A DNA stretch of 58,094 nucleotides. Origin: a bacterium (lineage in GTDB: Bacteria; Verrucomicrobiota; Kiritimatiellia; CAIKKV01; CAITUY01). Position 1 is the first letter of the stretch; each line of letters begins with the position of its first letter. A program made the position numbers and the translations under genes. The notes beneath the pieces are model-generated. The model had not been told where the DNA came from. It made no database searches and saw only the letters and a list, made by a program, of their open reading frames with translations. The stretch covers positions 1-58,094 of the forward strand of contig JBAXWB010000030.1 in the NCBI GenBank assembly GCA_037128595.1, read 5' to 3'. Shown in pieces: positions 1 to 8,369 of the stretch.

Positions 1-2
1 GA

Positions 3-281
3 GGCAAACTGCCTGTGCTTATCCAGACCACTGCCCCGGTGATGGTCGTTCCCCGTGTTAATGCGCAGGGCCATCTCGTCAGCGTTTTCTTGCTAAATGC
101 CTGTATCGATGCTTCCCTCTCGCTGGAACTACGTCTGCGTGGCGCTGGTGCTGCGATAACGGCGCGCTGGCTTGTTCCGGAAGGAAGAAAGGAGCATCTT
201 ACTTTGGTAAAAAGTGGAGGTGACAAACTCTTGAAGACCCCGCCGATGGCGGCTTGGTCAGTGGCCTGTGTGGCACTATGA
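3..281 (+). CDS. C-terminal end of a glycoside-hydrolase-like protein (5' cut by window edge)
   Basis: The frame is open from the left edge to a TGA at 279-281, so this is the last ~92 codons of a longer gene. The residues look like a small beta-sandwich tail. A run ending WLVPEG is followed by a short strand and a closing PPMAAWSVACV, which resembles the C-terminal all-beta domain that ends many bacterial beta-galactosidase or glucosidase-type enzymes. No catalytic residue is visible in this part. It is followed at once by a remnant of an SGNH hydrolase and a PIG-L deacetylase, consistent with a carbohydrate-processing cluster. The family assignment rests on the closing pattern only and is weak. 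Confidence 0.45.
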   Translation, partial: GKLPVLIQTTAPVMVVPRVNAQGHLVSVFLLNACIDASLSLELRLRGAGAAITARWLVPEGRKEHLTLVKSGGDKLLKTPPMAAWSVACVAL

Positions 282-565
282 TGAATATCGCGAAATATGA
301 CAAGAATATGGAAGTCAAACCGGCCGTTCATAACGGCGCGCAGGATCGTGAACAATGCAAGACCATGCAGCGGAAACTTGTTGCCAGGCTTCAGAAAGCA
401 GGAGATCGGCATATTTACTTTTTGGATGGGTCGTGCCTGCTTGGCAAGGATTTTTGGGAATGTTCCGTTGATGGTGTTCATCCAACCGATTTGGGGTTCT
501 TTCGGATAGCTACCGGAATTGAGTGGGCGATCAAACGGATACTTCAGTCAAGGAAGGTGGCGTGA
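278..565 (+). pseudogene. SGNH/GDSL hydrolase, C-terminal remnant
   Basis: About 95 residues are encoded from ATG 278. The part from VARLQKAGDRHIYFLDG to VDGVHPTDLGF matches the C-terminal third of SGNH (GDSL-like) acylhydrolases. Asp and His of the DGVHP block are the catalytic Asp-His of block V. Blocks I-III, with the nucleophilic Ser, the oxyanion Gly and Asn, are absent, and the upstream frame belongs to another gene. The peptide therefore looks like the tail of a ~350-residue enzyme whose front was deleted. The stop overlaps the start of the PIG-L gene by one base. It may still be translated, but it cannot be an active esterase by itself. Confidence 0.6.
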
Positions 566-1323
566 TGAAAAAAGTTTTGGCATTTGGTTGTCATCCGGAT
601 GACATTGAATTCATGGCCGCCGGTACGCTGGCGCTATTGGCGGAGCGGGGCTATGAAGTTCATCTGGCCACCATGACAGGGGGTGAGGTCGGTTCCCCGA
701 CGCTTTCCCGCGAGGCGATCAAAGCGAAGCGCCTGGGGGAGGCGGCGGCCGCCGCCAAGGTGTTGAACGGGAAATATCATTATGCCGGTGGTTGCGATCT
801 GGAGGTTGAGTACAACGCCTTCTATCGCCGGGCGGCCACGAAGATCATGCGCGAAGTCGATCCCGAGATTGTTTTCACGCTACCGCCAACGGATTACATG
901 GCGGATCATGAGCTGACTTCACGGCTGGTCCGGAACGCGGCCTATATCGCGCCTGTTCCACTTTATGATTGCGGGACTGCGGCGCCCCCCACGGCCCGTG
1001 CCCCGCACCTCTATTACTGGAATGCCATCGGTCTCAAAGATATTTTCGGGCGCCCGCTACCGATGAGTCTAGGTGTTGATATCACCTCGGTCGTGGGCAT
1101 GAAGGAGAAAATGCTGGCCTGCCACGAATCACAGCGTGAATGGCTGGCGGCGCTGGGGTGGGACTCCTACTTGAAGGTGATGCAGAACTGGTCACGCGAG
1201 CAGGGTTGTTTGATCGGTTGCGAATTCGGGGAGTGTTTTATCCAGCATCGCGGCGCCGGCTTCCCCCAGGACAACCGTCTGGTGGAAGTGTTGGGCGACC
1301 TTTGTTTCACTTGCAAAGCCTGA
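565..1323 (+). CDS. PIG-L family N-acetylglucosaminyl deacetylase
   Basis: A 252-residue zinc-dependent de-N-acetylase of the PIG-L/LmbE family. These enzymes remove acetyl groups from N-acetylglucosamine-type sugars or small GlcNAc conjugates. The zinc site is visible: HPDD at residues 10-13 (catalytic Asp plus metal His) and ADHELTS near residue 115 (third metal ligand His). Start: ATG 565 is chosen because AAGGAAGG lies just upstream and the protein then begins MKKVLAFGCHPDD, the usual family start. An in-frame upstream ATG at 523 would lie inside the SGNH remnant. It overlaps that remnant by one base and is followed after 16 bp by the mutarotase-like gene, so the genes are probably co-transcribed. 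Substrate unknown. Confidence 0.88.
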   Translation: MKKVLAFGCHPDDIEFMAAGTLALLAERGYEVHLATMTGGEVGSPTLSREAIKAKRLGEAAAAAKVLNGKYHYAGGCDLEVEYNAFYRRAATKIMREVDPEIVFTLPPTDYMADHELTSRLVRNAAYIAPVPLYDCGTAAPPTARAPHLYYWNAIGLKDIFGRPLPMSLGVDITSVVGMKEKMLACHESQREWLAALGWDSYLKVMQNWSREQGCLIGCEFGECFIQHRGAGFPQDNRLVEVLGDLCFTCKA

Positions 1324-1339
1324 ACAGGGGACGCCTGCC

Positions 1340-2383
1340 ATGCAGATACGTAATATCATCTTCAAGGGCCGCCGGGGTTGGGAATTGGATAATGACACAC
1401 TTCAACTGGTGATCCTTCAAGGGGGCGGCCATCTGGCTTCCCTGATCGTCAAGAATGGACTCCGGGTGAATCCGTTCTGGGAACCCATTTGGAAGGGGAT
1501 AGACCCCTGGGGTTACAGGAAGCGCGATACGAAACGGTTTGGGAACAAGATGCTGGCCACCATCGCCGGACACAATGTTTGTGTGGGGTGGTTCGGTTCA
1601 GCGTCCCCGGAGGAAGAGCGTCAAGGGTTGGGAGCGCATGGCGAAGCCACGGTGGCACGCTGGCGTGTCATTCGAAAATCTGTGACCCGAACCGGGCTTT
1701 CCCTGGTGATTGAATGTGACCTGCCGGTCTTCCTGATGCGGTTGAGGCGGACAATCCGAATGGCCAAAGGACAAACCCGCGTCGCGGTGCGTGAGGTCCT
1801 GATCAACCGGTCTCGTCGTGACCAACCTTTTACCCTGTGCGAACATGTCACGTTCGGGCCACCATTCCTGAAGAAAGGGGTGACGCGGTTCGATATGTCG
1901 GCGACCCGGGGGCATACCTATCCCGGTTATTTTGACAAGCCGCCCCGCTTGAAATCGGACACGGCCTTTACCTGGCCGATGGGCCCTGGGGTGGATGGCA
2001 AACTGGTGGATTTGCGGGTCATGGATCGCGCCAGGAAGAGAAATGCGGATTTCTCCACCCAACTCATGGATCCTGCGGAGGAGAAAGCTTGGTTCAGTGC
2101 GTGTAATCCCGAACTTGGCTTGATGGTGACGTATCGGTGGAAGCGCGACGATTTCCCGTGGGTGGGGAACTGGGAAGAAAATTTTGCGAAGACCTATCCC
2201 CCATGGGAGGGGAAGACATTGACACGGGGGATGGAATTTACCAATACACCCTTTCCGGATGGCTTCAGGAAGGCGTTAGAGCGAGGGAAGATGCATGGGG
2301 TTCCGACATACCGTTGGATCTCCGCCCGGGGACGGGTCACCATGGGTTTTGAGATTATGATTAAACAGGACGGCCAAGCCTGA
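1340..2383 (+). CDS. Galactose-mutarotase-like fold protein, function unknown
   Basis: A 347-residue soluble protein with no signal peptide. The pattern of short beta strands (WELDNDTLQLVILQGGGHL near the start, REVLINRS and FTLCEHVTFGPPFL in the middle) resembles the aldose-1-epimerase/galactose mutarotase beta-sandwich, including a His in the EHVTFGPP block at a position where such proteins often have a functional His. It is preceded by AGGGG at a fair spacing and follows the PIG-L deacetylase by 16 bp. A role in recognising or epimerising a sugar in the same pathway is inferred from fold and neighbours. I cannot name the substrate. Confidence 0.6.
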   Translation: MQIRNIIFKGRRGWELDNDTLQLVILQGGGHLASLIVKNGLRVNPFWEPIWKGIDPWGYRKRDTKRFGNKMLATIAGHNVCVGWFGSASPEEERQGLGAHGEATVARWRVIRKSVTRTGLSLVIECDLPVFLMRLRRTIRMAKGQTRVAVREVLINRSRRDQPFTLCEHVTFGPPFLKKGVTRFDMSATRGHTYPGYFDKPPRLKSDTAFTWPMGPGVDGKLVDLRVMDRARKRNADFSTQLMDPAEEKAWFSACNPELGLMVTYRWKRDDFPWVGNWEENFAKTYPPWEGKTLTRGMEFTNTPFPDGFRKALERGKMHGVPTYRWISARGRVTMGFEIMIKQDGQA

Positions 2384-2415
2384 TTCACTGAGGATAAGCA
2401 TTCATGCCAAAACTT

Positions 2416-3270
2416 CTAGATGTTTTTCTGCGCTTTCATCCAGCGGAGAAACGTTGAGAGATGGGTAAACCCGAGCGCTTCTGATATCTCGGTTTTTGTG
2501 CGCCGTTCCTGAAGCATGGCGGTTACTTTCTGAAGTCGACAGTCATTTACATACTTGTGGAAAGTCTGGCCGGTTTCACGTTTAAACAATTTCAGGAAGT
2601 GGTGCTTGCTGTAGCCAGCTAAACGCGCGGCTTCGGAGAGCGGGACATCGCGCCCCGCCGTTTTCGCAACGTGATGGCGAATCGTCTTGATGACCTGACT
2701 TTGGAAATTTGATTCAGCATGGCCGTCACTGTTTTCATACCCGTATTCAACGATACGTAAGAGCAAAGATGCGAGAGCGGCAAGCAATTGCGCGCGCCGG
2801 ACTGTCGCGTGTGAAGTGGCGTTCGCCAGTTTATCCCATGTGCTGGTCAAGAGGCAGGCGGCAGGATCTCCGCTGAGAACGAGTGAACTCACCAGGTTGT
2901 GTATTTTCCCCTCCCGGGTTAACAGGATTTTCGCGACCACGTCATGTTCAAAAAGCGATAGCCACAAATGGAGCATTTCCGGGCAGGAGGCTGGATAATA
3001 ATTGTCATGCGATTCGTAGGAGTTGAAAAGAAAAACCGAGCCAGGCTGGCAGGGATAGATTTTGCCTTTGTAGCCATAGACCCCATTCCCTTTCAAGCTG
3101 AATAGAATCTCACGGGCGGGGTGGCTCTCAGTATGGTTACGCAGCCATTTCAGGTGAGTAGGCTGGTGGACGAAGTCCACTTCTTCGTCGAATAATGAAC
3201 TAACTATCCGCCAGTTTGTTTGATTCAGGATGACAGCCAGGGAAGGGGCATCAAATAACTCATTATTCAT
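2416..3270 (-). CDS. AraC family transcriptional regulator
   Basis: 284 residues. The N-terminal ~160 residues look like a cupin-type AraC sensor (GYKGKIYPCQPGSVFLFN is the typical barrel turn). The C-terminal ~100 residues hold the two helix-turn-helix motifs: LSEAARLAGYSKHHFLKLFK and, after a linker helix, TEISEALGFTHLSTFLRWMK. GGAG precedes the ATG on the minus strand. The gene is divergent from the DegT aminotransferase operon with a 108-bp gap, the usual arrangement for an AraC activator responding to the substrate of the neighbouring catabolic genes. This regulator ends at once after the second HTH, with only a four-residue tail. Confidence 0.9.
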   Translation of the reverse strand: MNNELFDAPSLAVILNQTNWRIVSSLFDEEVDFVHQPTHLKWLRNHTESHPAREILFSLKGNGVYGYKGKIYPCQPGSVFLFNSYESHDNYYPASCPEMLHLWLSLFEHDVVAKILLTREGKIHNLVSSLVLSGDPAACLLTSTWDKLANATSHATVRRAQLLAALASLLLRIVEYGYENSDGHAESNFQSQVIKTIRHHVAKTAGRDVPLSEAARLAGYSKHHFLKLFKRETGQTFHKYVNDCRLQKVTAMLQERRTKTEISEALGFTHLSTFLRWMKAQKNI

Positions 3271-3378
3271 AAAGGGAACTCCAGTAAATCGCGATAAATG
3301 TTTAGTATTCGCAATTCCTGTCTATTGTCAATATTGGCTATGCGGAGGACAATGGCATTCAACTATAGGAGATCAATT

Positions 3379-4569
3379 ATGTATCGTGCTGGACAAAAAG
3401 AAATTGATGAGGTGTCTAAGGTTATTTTATCCAAACAGTGGTTCCGGGTTGGGGACGTCACTGCGGGCCATTTGCAGGAAGTTCAGCGTTTTGAACAGGA
3501 GTGGGCTGCGAAAATGGGTGTCCCCTATGCCCTGCTCATGAGTGGTGGCGGTACGGCGGGTTTGGTGTGCGCCTTGGCGGGACTTGGCATTGGGCCGGGT
3601 GACGAGGTGATTGTGCCCGCGTATACCTGGTTGGCGACTGCCACTTCGGTACTGACGGTTGGCGCTATTCCGGTGCTGGCAGAAGTGGATGAAACCCTGG
3701 GGCTCGATCCCGCCGACTTTGAGCGAAAGATAGGGCCTCATGTCAAGGCGGTCATTCCCGTCCACATGAGTGGTCGACCTGCTAATTTGGAGGCCATCCT
3801 GGCAATTGCCCGGAAGCGAGGGATTAAAGTGATTGAAGATTCCTGCCAGATGGATGGCGGTTCCTATAAGGGGCGGCGGACAGGGACATGGGGAGATGCC
3901 GGGGTCTATAGTTTTAACTTTTTCAAAATTATTTCGGCCGGTGGTGAAGGCGGATGCTTGGTGACGAATGACCGGCGTGTTTATGAACGCGCCTTGATCT
4001 ATCATGATTCCGGCGCGGTGTTCCGCCCGAAAGCGGGAGAACTGAGCGAACCAATTTTTGTGGCCCAACAATATCGTGCGGATGAGGTTATGGGGGCCAT
4101 TGCGCGTGTGCAGCTGGAACGTATGGATGGGATCATTGCTGACCTGCGCCGGAACCGTAAGGCGCTCGTCGGTGCTGTGGAGCTCCAGAACAAGGTGACG
4201 GTGGCTCCTAGCAATGACCAGGAAGGTGATTGTGGGGTGATGTTGACCCTCCAGTTCAAGGATGAGGCGATGGCTCGTACCTTTGCCTCTGCGCTAGGGG
4301 TGGGGGGGCTGGTGCTGATCGATCATCATAAGCACGTTTACACCAATTGGGGCCCATTGCGTGAAAAACGCAGTTCCCACCACCCGGATATGAATCCATT
4401 CTTTTTCCCCAAGAACATAGGGTTAAGGGCTGATTATAGCGATACGGCCTGTCCGCGCACGTTGGACATACTGCGCCGGACGGTATATGTGTCCGTCGAT
4501 CCGGATTGGACTGACGAACAAGTTACAGCGAAATACGAAGCAATAAAGAGAGCAACTCAGGCTCTTTAA
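3379..4569 (+). CDS. DegT/DnrJ/EryC1/StrS family PLP-dependent aminotransferase
   Basis: 396 residues from ATG 3379, chosen because AGGAG lies 7 bp upstream; an upstream in-frame ATG at 3298 has no such site and would add 27 unlikely residues. Fold type I aminotransferase features are visible: GGGTAGLVCALAGLGIGPGD (cofactor-binding loop), EDSCQ with Asp154 for the pyridine nitrogen, and YSFNFFKIISAGGEGG with Lys183 as the expected internal aldimine lysine. Family members transfer an amino group to keto-sugars or act on amino-inositols. Here the gene heads a three-gene operon with an XylA-like isomerase and a Gfo/Idh dehydrogenase. A role in metabolism of an amino sugar or inositol-type compound is inferred; direction (breakdown or synthesis) is not clear. 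Confidence 0.88.
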   Translation: MYRAGQKEIDEVSKVILSKQWFRVGDVTAGHLQEVQRFEQEWAAKMGVPYALLMSGGGTAGLVCALAGLGIGPGDEVIVPAYTWLATATSVLTVGAIPVLAEVDETLGLDPADFERKIGPHVKAVIPVHMSGRPANLEAILAIARKRGIKVIEDSCQMDGGSYKGRRTGTWGDAGVYSFNFFKIISAGGEGGCLVTNDRRVYERALIYHDSGAVFRPKAGELSEPIFVAQQYRADEVMGAIARVQLERMDGIIADLRRNRKALVGAVELQNKVTVAPSNDQEGDCGVMLTLQFKDEAMARTFASALGVGGLVLIDHHKHVYTNWGPLREKRSSHHPDMNPFFFPKNIGLRADYSDTACPRTLDILRRTVYVSVDPDWTDEQVTAKYEAIKRATQAL

Positions 4570-4600
4570 TTTCTAAAAACAAACAGAAAGGGTGGGTTTT

Positions 4601-5644
4601 ATGCAGGGAACTTTCAGATTTTCGTTCGGGCCGTGGAACATTCATGAAGGCGCGGATCCGTTTGGCCCGCAGGTGCGCGGCAGTTTGCCGTTTGCCAAAA
4701 AACTGGACTACTATAAGAAACTCGGGTTTGACGGGGTTCAATTCCACGATGACGATGTAGTGCCAAACATGAACGAGCTGACGCCTGCCGCCATCATCAC
4801 CGAGGCAGGCAAAGTCAAGACGCTGCTCGACCAGCATGGTCTTGTACCCGAGTTTGTCGCCCCCCGGTTATGGGAGGATGCGCGGACAACGGATGGGGGA
4901 TACACCTCCAACAGTGCCGCAGAGCGCCAGTTTGCCCTCGACCGATCCCTGCGCACAATTGATATCGCCCGGGCCCTAGGCACGAAGAACATCGTCCTCT
5001 GGCTCGCCCGGGAAGGAACCTACATCCGGGAATCCAAGGATTCCGTCACCTCCGCCTTGCGCATTGCCGAGGCGGTTCAGAAAATGCTCGACTATGATAA
5101 GACCATTCGCGTGATGATCGAGTCGAAGCCCAATGAGCCCATGGATCATACCTATATCCCGACCATTGGCCATGCGATCGGACTTGGGTTGCTAACGAAT
5201 GATCCCGCCCGGGTCGGTTGCCTGATTGAGAGTGCCCACGCCATCCTGGCCGGGCTCGATCCTTCCGATGAAATGGGCTATGCGCTGGCACATAAGAAGT
5301 TGTGGAGCGTTCACCTGAACGACCAGAACGGCTTGAAGTTTGACCAGGACAAGACCTTTGGGTCGGTCGATTTACGCCGCGCCTTCAATCAGGTTCGTAT
5401 CCTCGACCGCCATGGGTTCGGGAATAACGGCGAGTGGGTCGGTCTGGATGTCAAGGCGATGCGAACCCAGAAAGTTCCCGCCGTCAGCCATCTGTCCAAT
5501 AGCCGGGAGATCTTCATGAATCTGCTTGAGGTGTCGCGCTCACTGGACGAGAAGCAGATCGAGGCCTTAATTGCAGAGCGGGATTATGAAGGGTTGGACC
5601 TGCTGATTATGCAGTCCCTGCTTGGGAAAAGAGGCCGGAAATGA
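4601..5644 (+). CDS. Xylose isomerase-family TIM-barrel protein
   Basis: 347 residues from ATG 4601 (AAAGGG upstream; an in-frame GTG nine bases earlier is less likely). The sequence follows class I xylose isomerases closely at the metal and substrate sites: FGPWN near the start, VLWLAREG at the catalytic Glu strand, IESKPNEP with the bridging Glu and Lys, SVHLNDQNG with His, KFDQDKTFG with the two Asp of metal site 2, and GLDVKAMRT with the last Asp ligand. It should interconvert an aldose and a ketose with divalent metal. It is 31 bp downstream of the aminotransferase and its stop overlaps the next start as ATGA. It is shorter than Proteobacterial XylA (~440), and the true sugar may differ from xylose. 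Confidence 0.83.
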   Translation: MQGTFRFSFGPWNIHEGADPFGPQVRGSLPFAKKLDYYKKLGFDGVQFHDDDVVPNMNELTPAAIITEAGKVKTLLDQHGLVPEFVAPRLWEDARTTDGGYTSNSAAERQFALDRSLRTIDIARALGTKNIVLWLAREGTYIRESKDSVTSALRIAEAVQKMLDYDKTIRVMIESKPNEPMDHTYIPTIGHAIGLGLLTNDPARVGCLIESAHAILAGLDPSDEMGYALAHKKLWSVHLNDQNGLKFDQDKTFGSVDLRRAFNQVRILDRHGFGNNGEWVGLDVKAMRTQKVPAVSHLSNSREIFMNLLEVSRSLDEKQIEALIAERDYEGLDLLIMQSLLGKRGRK

Positions 5645-6807
5645 TTAACGTCGGGGTGATTGGAACCGGTTATATCGGCCCGATCCATCTGGAGGCCCTG
5701 CGCCGGGTGGAAGGGGTCCGGATCAAGTCGGTCTGCGACATTAATCTGGAATTGGCCCGGCAGGCTGCCCGGAAATACGACATTCCTAATGCCTATGATA
5801 ACCCCGAGAGTATCTTGAATGACGCCGGGATCGACGTCATCCATAATTGCACGCCGAACAAGTTCCATTACCCCATCAATAAGCTGGCATTGGAACGGGG
5901 TAAGCATGTGCTGTCGGAGAAACCGTTGGCCATGAACCTCTCTGAAGCGGCGGAATTGGTGGAGCTCGCGGAGAAGAAGGGGTTGGTGAATGGCGTCAAT
6001 TTCTGTTACCGCTACTATCCCGTGGTTCAGGAAATGGCGGTCAGGGTGAGGCGTGGTGACCTGGGGACCGTGCGGATGGTCAGCGGCTCCTATTATCAGG
6101 ACTGGCTCTCCCGTGCGATCGATTATTCCTGGCGTCTGGAACGCTCTGAAAGCGGGGACTCGAACATCACGGCCGATCTGGGCAGTCATTGGTTTGATCT
6201 GGTCCAGTTCGTTACCGGACTTTCCGTGGAACAGGTAATGGCCGATTTCGCCTCGATCATTCCCAAGCGGCAAAAGCCCCGCAAACAGGTGTTGGCCTTT
6301 GCCCAGGCGGCTGATTCGGCAACTGAAGAAGTTAACGTCGAATTGGAAGACTACTCGGCCACCTTGTTCCGTCTTTCGAATGGGGCACCGGGTTCGTTTT
6401 CCACCTGTGAGGCCTGTGCCGGCCGCAAATCGGACACGGAGTTCCAGATTTATGGCAGCGAATGTTCCATGGCCTGGAACCATAAACATTCGACGGAACT
6501 GTGGATTGGCCACCGGGAAAAGCCCAACGAGATCCTGACCGAAGCGCCAGCCTTGCTGGACAAAAGTATCGCGCGGTACGCGACACTGCCGGGCGGGCAT
6601 CCGCTGGGGTATCACGATGCGGAAGTGAATCTCTTCAGGGATTTCTACAATGCCGTTAAAGGCGATCCGCTGGTGTCGCCTGTTTCCCGTCCGGATTTCA
6701 AGACCGGCTATGACGAGATGAAAATATTGGCGGCCCTAGTCGAGAGCAATCGGACGCGGCAGTGGAAGAAGATCAACTCTCGGATGTCGGCAAACACAGG
6801 GGTTTAA
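5641..6807 (+). CDS. Gfo/Idh/MocA family oxidoreductase
   Basis: 388 residues. An N-terminal Rossmann fold with VGVIGTGYIGPIHLEAL binds NAD(P); SEKPLAMNL carries the family EKP motif whose Lys is catalytic; the C-terminal alpha/beta domain follows from about residue 130. Such enzymes oxidise or reduce hydroxyls of sugars and inositols. The ATG overlaps the stop of the isomerase by four bases (ATGA), so translation is probably coupled. The 3' end runs 35 bp into the convergent AAA/DUF4143 gene. With the aminotransferase and isomerase it forms an operon for one sugar-like compound; the exact substrate cannot be read from sequence. Confidence 0.9.
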   Translation: MINVGVIGTGYIGPIHLEALRRVEGVRIKSVCDINLELARQAARKYDIPNAYDNPESILNDAGIDVIHNCTPNKFHYPINKLALERGKHVLSEKPLAMNLSEAAELVELAEKKGLVNGVNFCYRYYPVVQEMAVRVRRGDLGTVRMVSGSYYQDWLSRAIDYSWRLERSESGDSNITADLGSHWFDLVQFVTGLSVEQVMADFASIIPKRQKPRKQVLAFAQAADSATEEVNVELEDYSATLFRLSNGAPGSFSTCEACAGRKSDTEFQIYGSECSMAWNHKHSTELWIGHREKPNEILTEAPALLDKSIARYATLPGGHPLGYHDAEVNLFRDFYNAVKGDPLVSPVSRPDFKTGYDEMKILAALVESNRTRQWKKINSRMSANTGV

Positions 6808-8170
6808 GGAAATCAACATTAGCATAGTCAAGTTTCTCAATGAGATAGAAGGGGAGATTAAGGATCTGACTGTTGTAAGTTCTCCCGTCCGGCATTTTGC
6901 CGAGAGCCTTAACCAGCGAAGGCCTTTCCGAGCAGATCTTGATCGCGAAATGGAGGCCTTTTTCAATAGTGAATTGATGGAGGGAGCGAAGGTTACCAGT
7001 CTTCCCGGCTTTCACTTCAACGGGAATGATTTGAGATCCAAGGGCAATCACATAATCCACCTCGGCATTGGATGAAGGTTTTTCACGCAGCCAGTAGTGA
7101 AGTTCCGGCTGCTTGTACAACTCCTGTCTATACAGAAGCTGCTGCCCGACAAACTGTTCGCAGATCTGCCCCGAGTTCACCATCATGAGCGCCGCCGCGC
7201 TTTTGATGTCGGTCATGGACAGTCCGCACGCGCTCAGTAACAGGCCGACATCAAGAAAAAGAGGTTTGAACGTATTTCTATCGGTCTCGGCCCCCAGCGG
7301 AATGCCATTGCATGAAGAATGATATACCAGGTGGCATACCCGGGCCAACGCCAGCATCTGCAGGGCGCGAGACAGGTCCCTGGCCCGGATGTCCCGGGAG
7401 ATGTTTACATACTTGACCTTTCGTCCGACAAGGTTCGGGAGTGCTTCATAGACCGTGAGGAGGTGTTGTAGATTGACCCTCTCGCCGTATTTGCTGAAAT
7501 CATCCTTGTAGGTGGCGAGGATGGTGTTCTTGATAAAGTCGCATTCCCGATATGATTGGCGTTGTGCAAAAGCGCTTACGCTCTCGGGCATTCCTCCCAC
7601 CACGATATAGGAGACCAGCAAATCGGAAAATTTGTTGTGTAAGGGTTCCGGGATGTCGTCTCCGATTTTGAATCCTTTGATAAAGGCGCAGGACTGTTCA
7701 TGTCCTGTGGCGAGGAGAAATTCGGAGAAACTCATCGGGCCGAGATGCAGATATTCAATTCTGCCCACCGGCATGGAGAAGTCATGCTGTTCCAGAGTGA
7801 AATCCAGGAGTGAACCAGCGGCGATGACGTGAAGGGCGGGGAGTTTCTCGTAGAAATATCGAAACTTTGCGAGCAGATGGGGGGCTGCTTGAATTTCATC
7901 AATGAACAGAAGGGTGTTTTCCGGCTCAAGTGTTGTTTCAAAGTGGAGTTCGAGCAGACGCAGAGTTTCCATTGGATCTGGCTTGTCAAAGTATGGGACA
8001 ACGCGCAGGTCTTCATCGAGATTGACTTCGACGAACGTCTTAAATTCAAGTTTTGCAAAGTCCCTGACCAGATGAGACTTGCCGACCTGGCGTGCGCCGC
8101 GAATGATAAGAGGCTTTCGATTGCTCCTTGTCTTCCATTCTTTCAGGTATTCCATGGCATAACGATACAT
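6773..8170 (-). CDS. AAA_14/DUF4143 ATP-binding protein
   Basis: 465 residues. An N-terminal AAA+ domain has Walker A GARQVGKS (residues ~25-32) and Walker B LLFIDEIQAAP (~90-100). The C-terminal part holds DUF4143, ending in a fold typical of restriction-like nuclease relatives (NAEVDYVIALGSQIIPVEVK has the Asp and the E-x-K spacing). These proteins are widespread, often solitary and strain-variable; their job is not established. AGGAGG precedes the ATG, and a good sigma70-type promoter lies upstream. It is convergent with, and overlaps by 35 bp, the Gfo/Idh gene. Confidence 0.88.
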   Translation of the reverse strand: MYRYAMEYLKEWKTRSNRKPLIIRGARQVGKSHLVRDFAKLEFKTFVEVNLDEDLRVVPYFDKPDPMETLRLLELHFETTLEPENTLLFIDEIQAAPHLLAKFRYFYEKLPALHVIAAGSLLDFTLEQHDFSMPVGRIEYLHLGPMSFSEFLLATGHEQSCAFIKGFKIGDDIPEPLHNKFSDLLVSYIVVGGMPESVSAFAQRQSYRECDFIKNTILATYKDDFSKYGERVNLQHLLTVYEALPNLVGRKVKYVNISRDIRARDLSRALQMLALARVCHLVYHSSCNGIPLGAETDRNTFKPLFLDVGLLLSACGLSMTDIKSAAALMMVNSGQICEQFVGQQLLYRQELYKQPELHYWLREKPSSNAEVDYVIALGSQIIPVEVKAGKTGNLRSLHQFTIEKGLHFAIKICSERPSLVKALGKMPDGRTYNSQILNLPFYLIEKLDYANVDFLKPLCLPTSES

Positions 8171-8194
8171 CGTAGGCCTCCTTTAATTGGCGTA

Positions 8195-8223
8195 AATATA
8201 TCGCAATACCGTATCCAATGCAA
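8195..8223 (-). promoter_or_regulatory. Predicted sigma70-type promoter of the AAA/DUF4143 gene
   Basis: On the minus strand, TTGCAT (8218-8223) is followed after exactly 17 bp by TATATT (8195-8200), 24 bp before the ATG, with AGGAGG between. No other strong hexamer pair is near. The rest of the 8171-8369 gap is A+T-rich and shows nothing else I can name. Confidence 0.5.
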
Positions 8224-8369
8224 TTGAAAAGGTTTATACTATGGATAATAAAAGCATTGTAGTGGTTATTATTATGGGTAATAATATTTCGCTCTGTTTC
8301 AACCCGGTGCATGTAGCTCTGGGGGCCAAAGAAGCCATTTGGGGACAGGAGAAAAAAGACGGGTGATGG

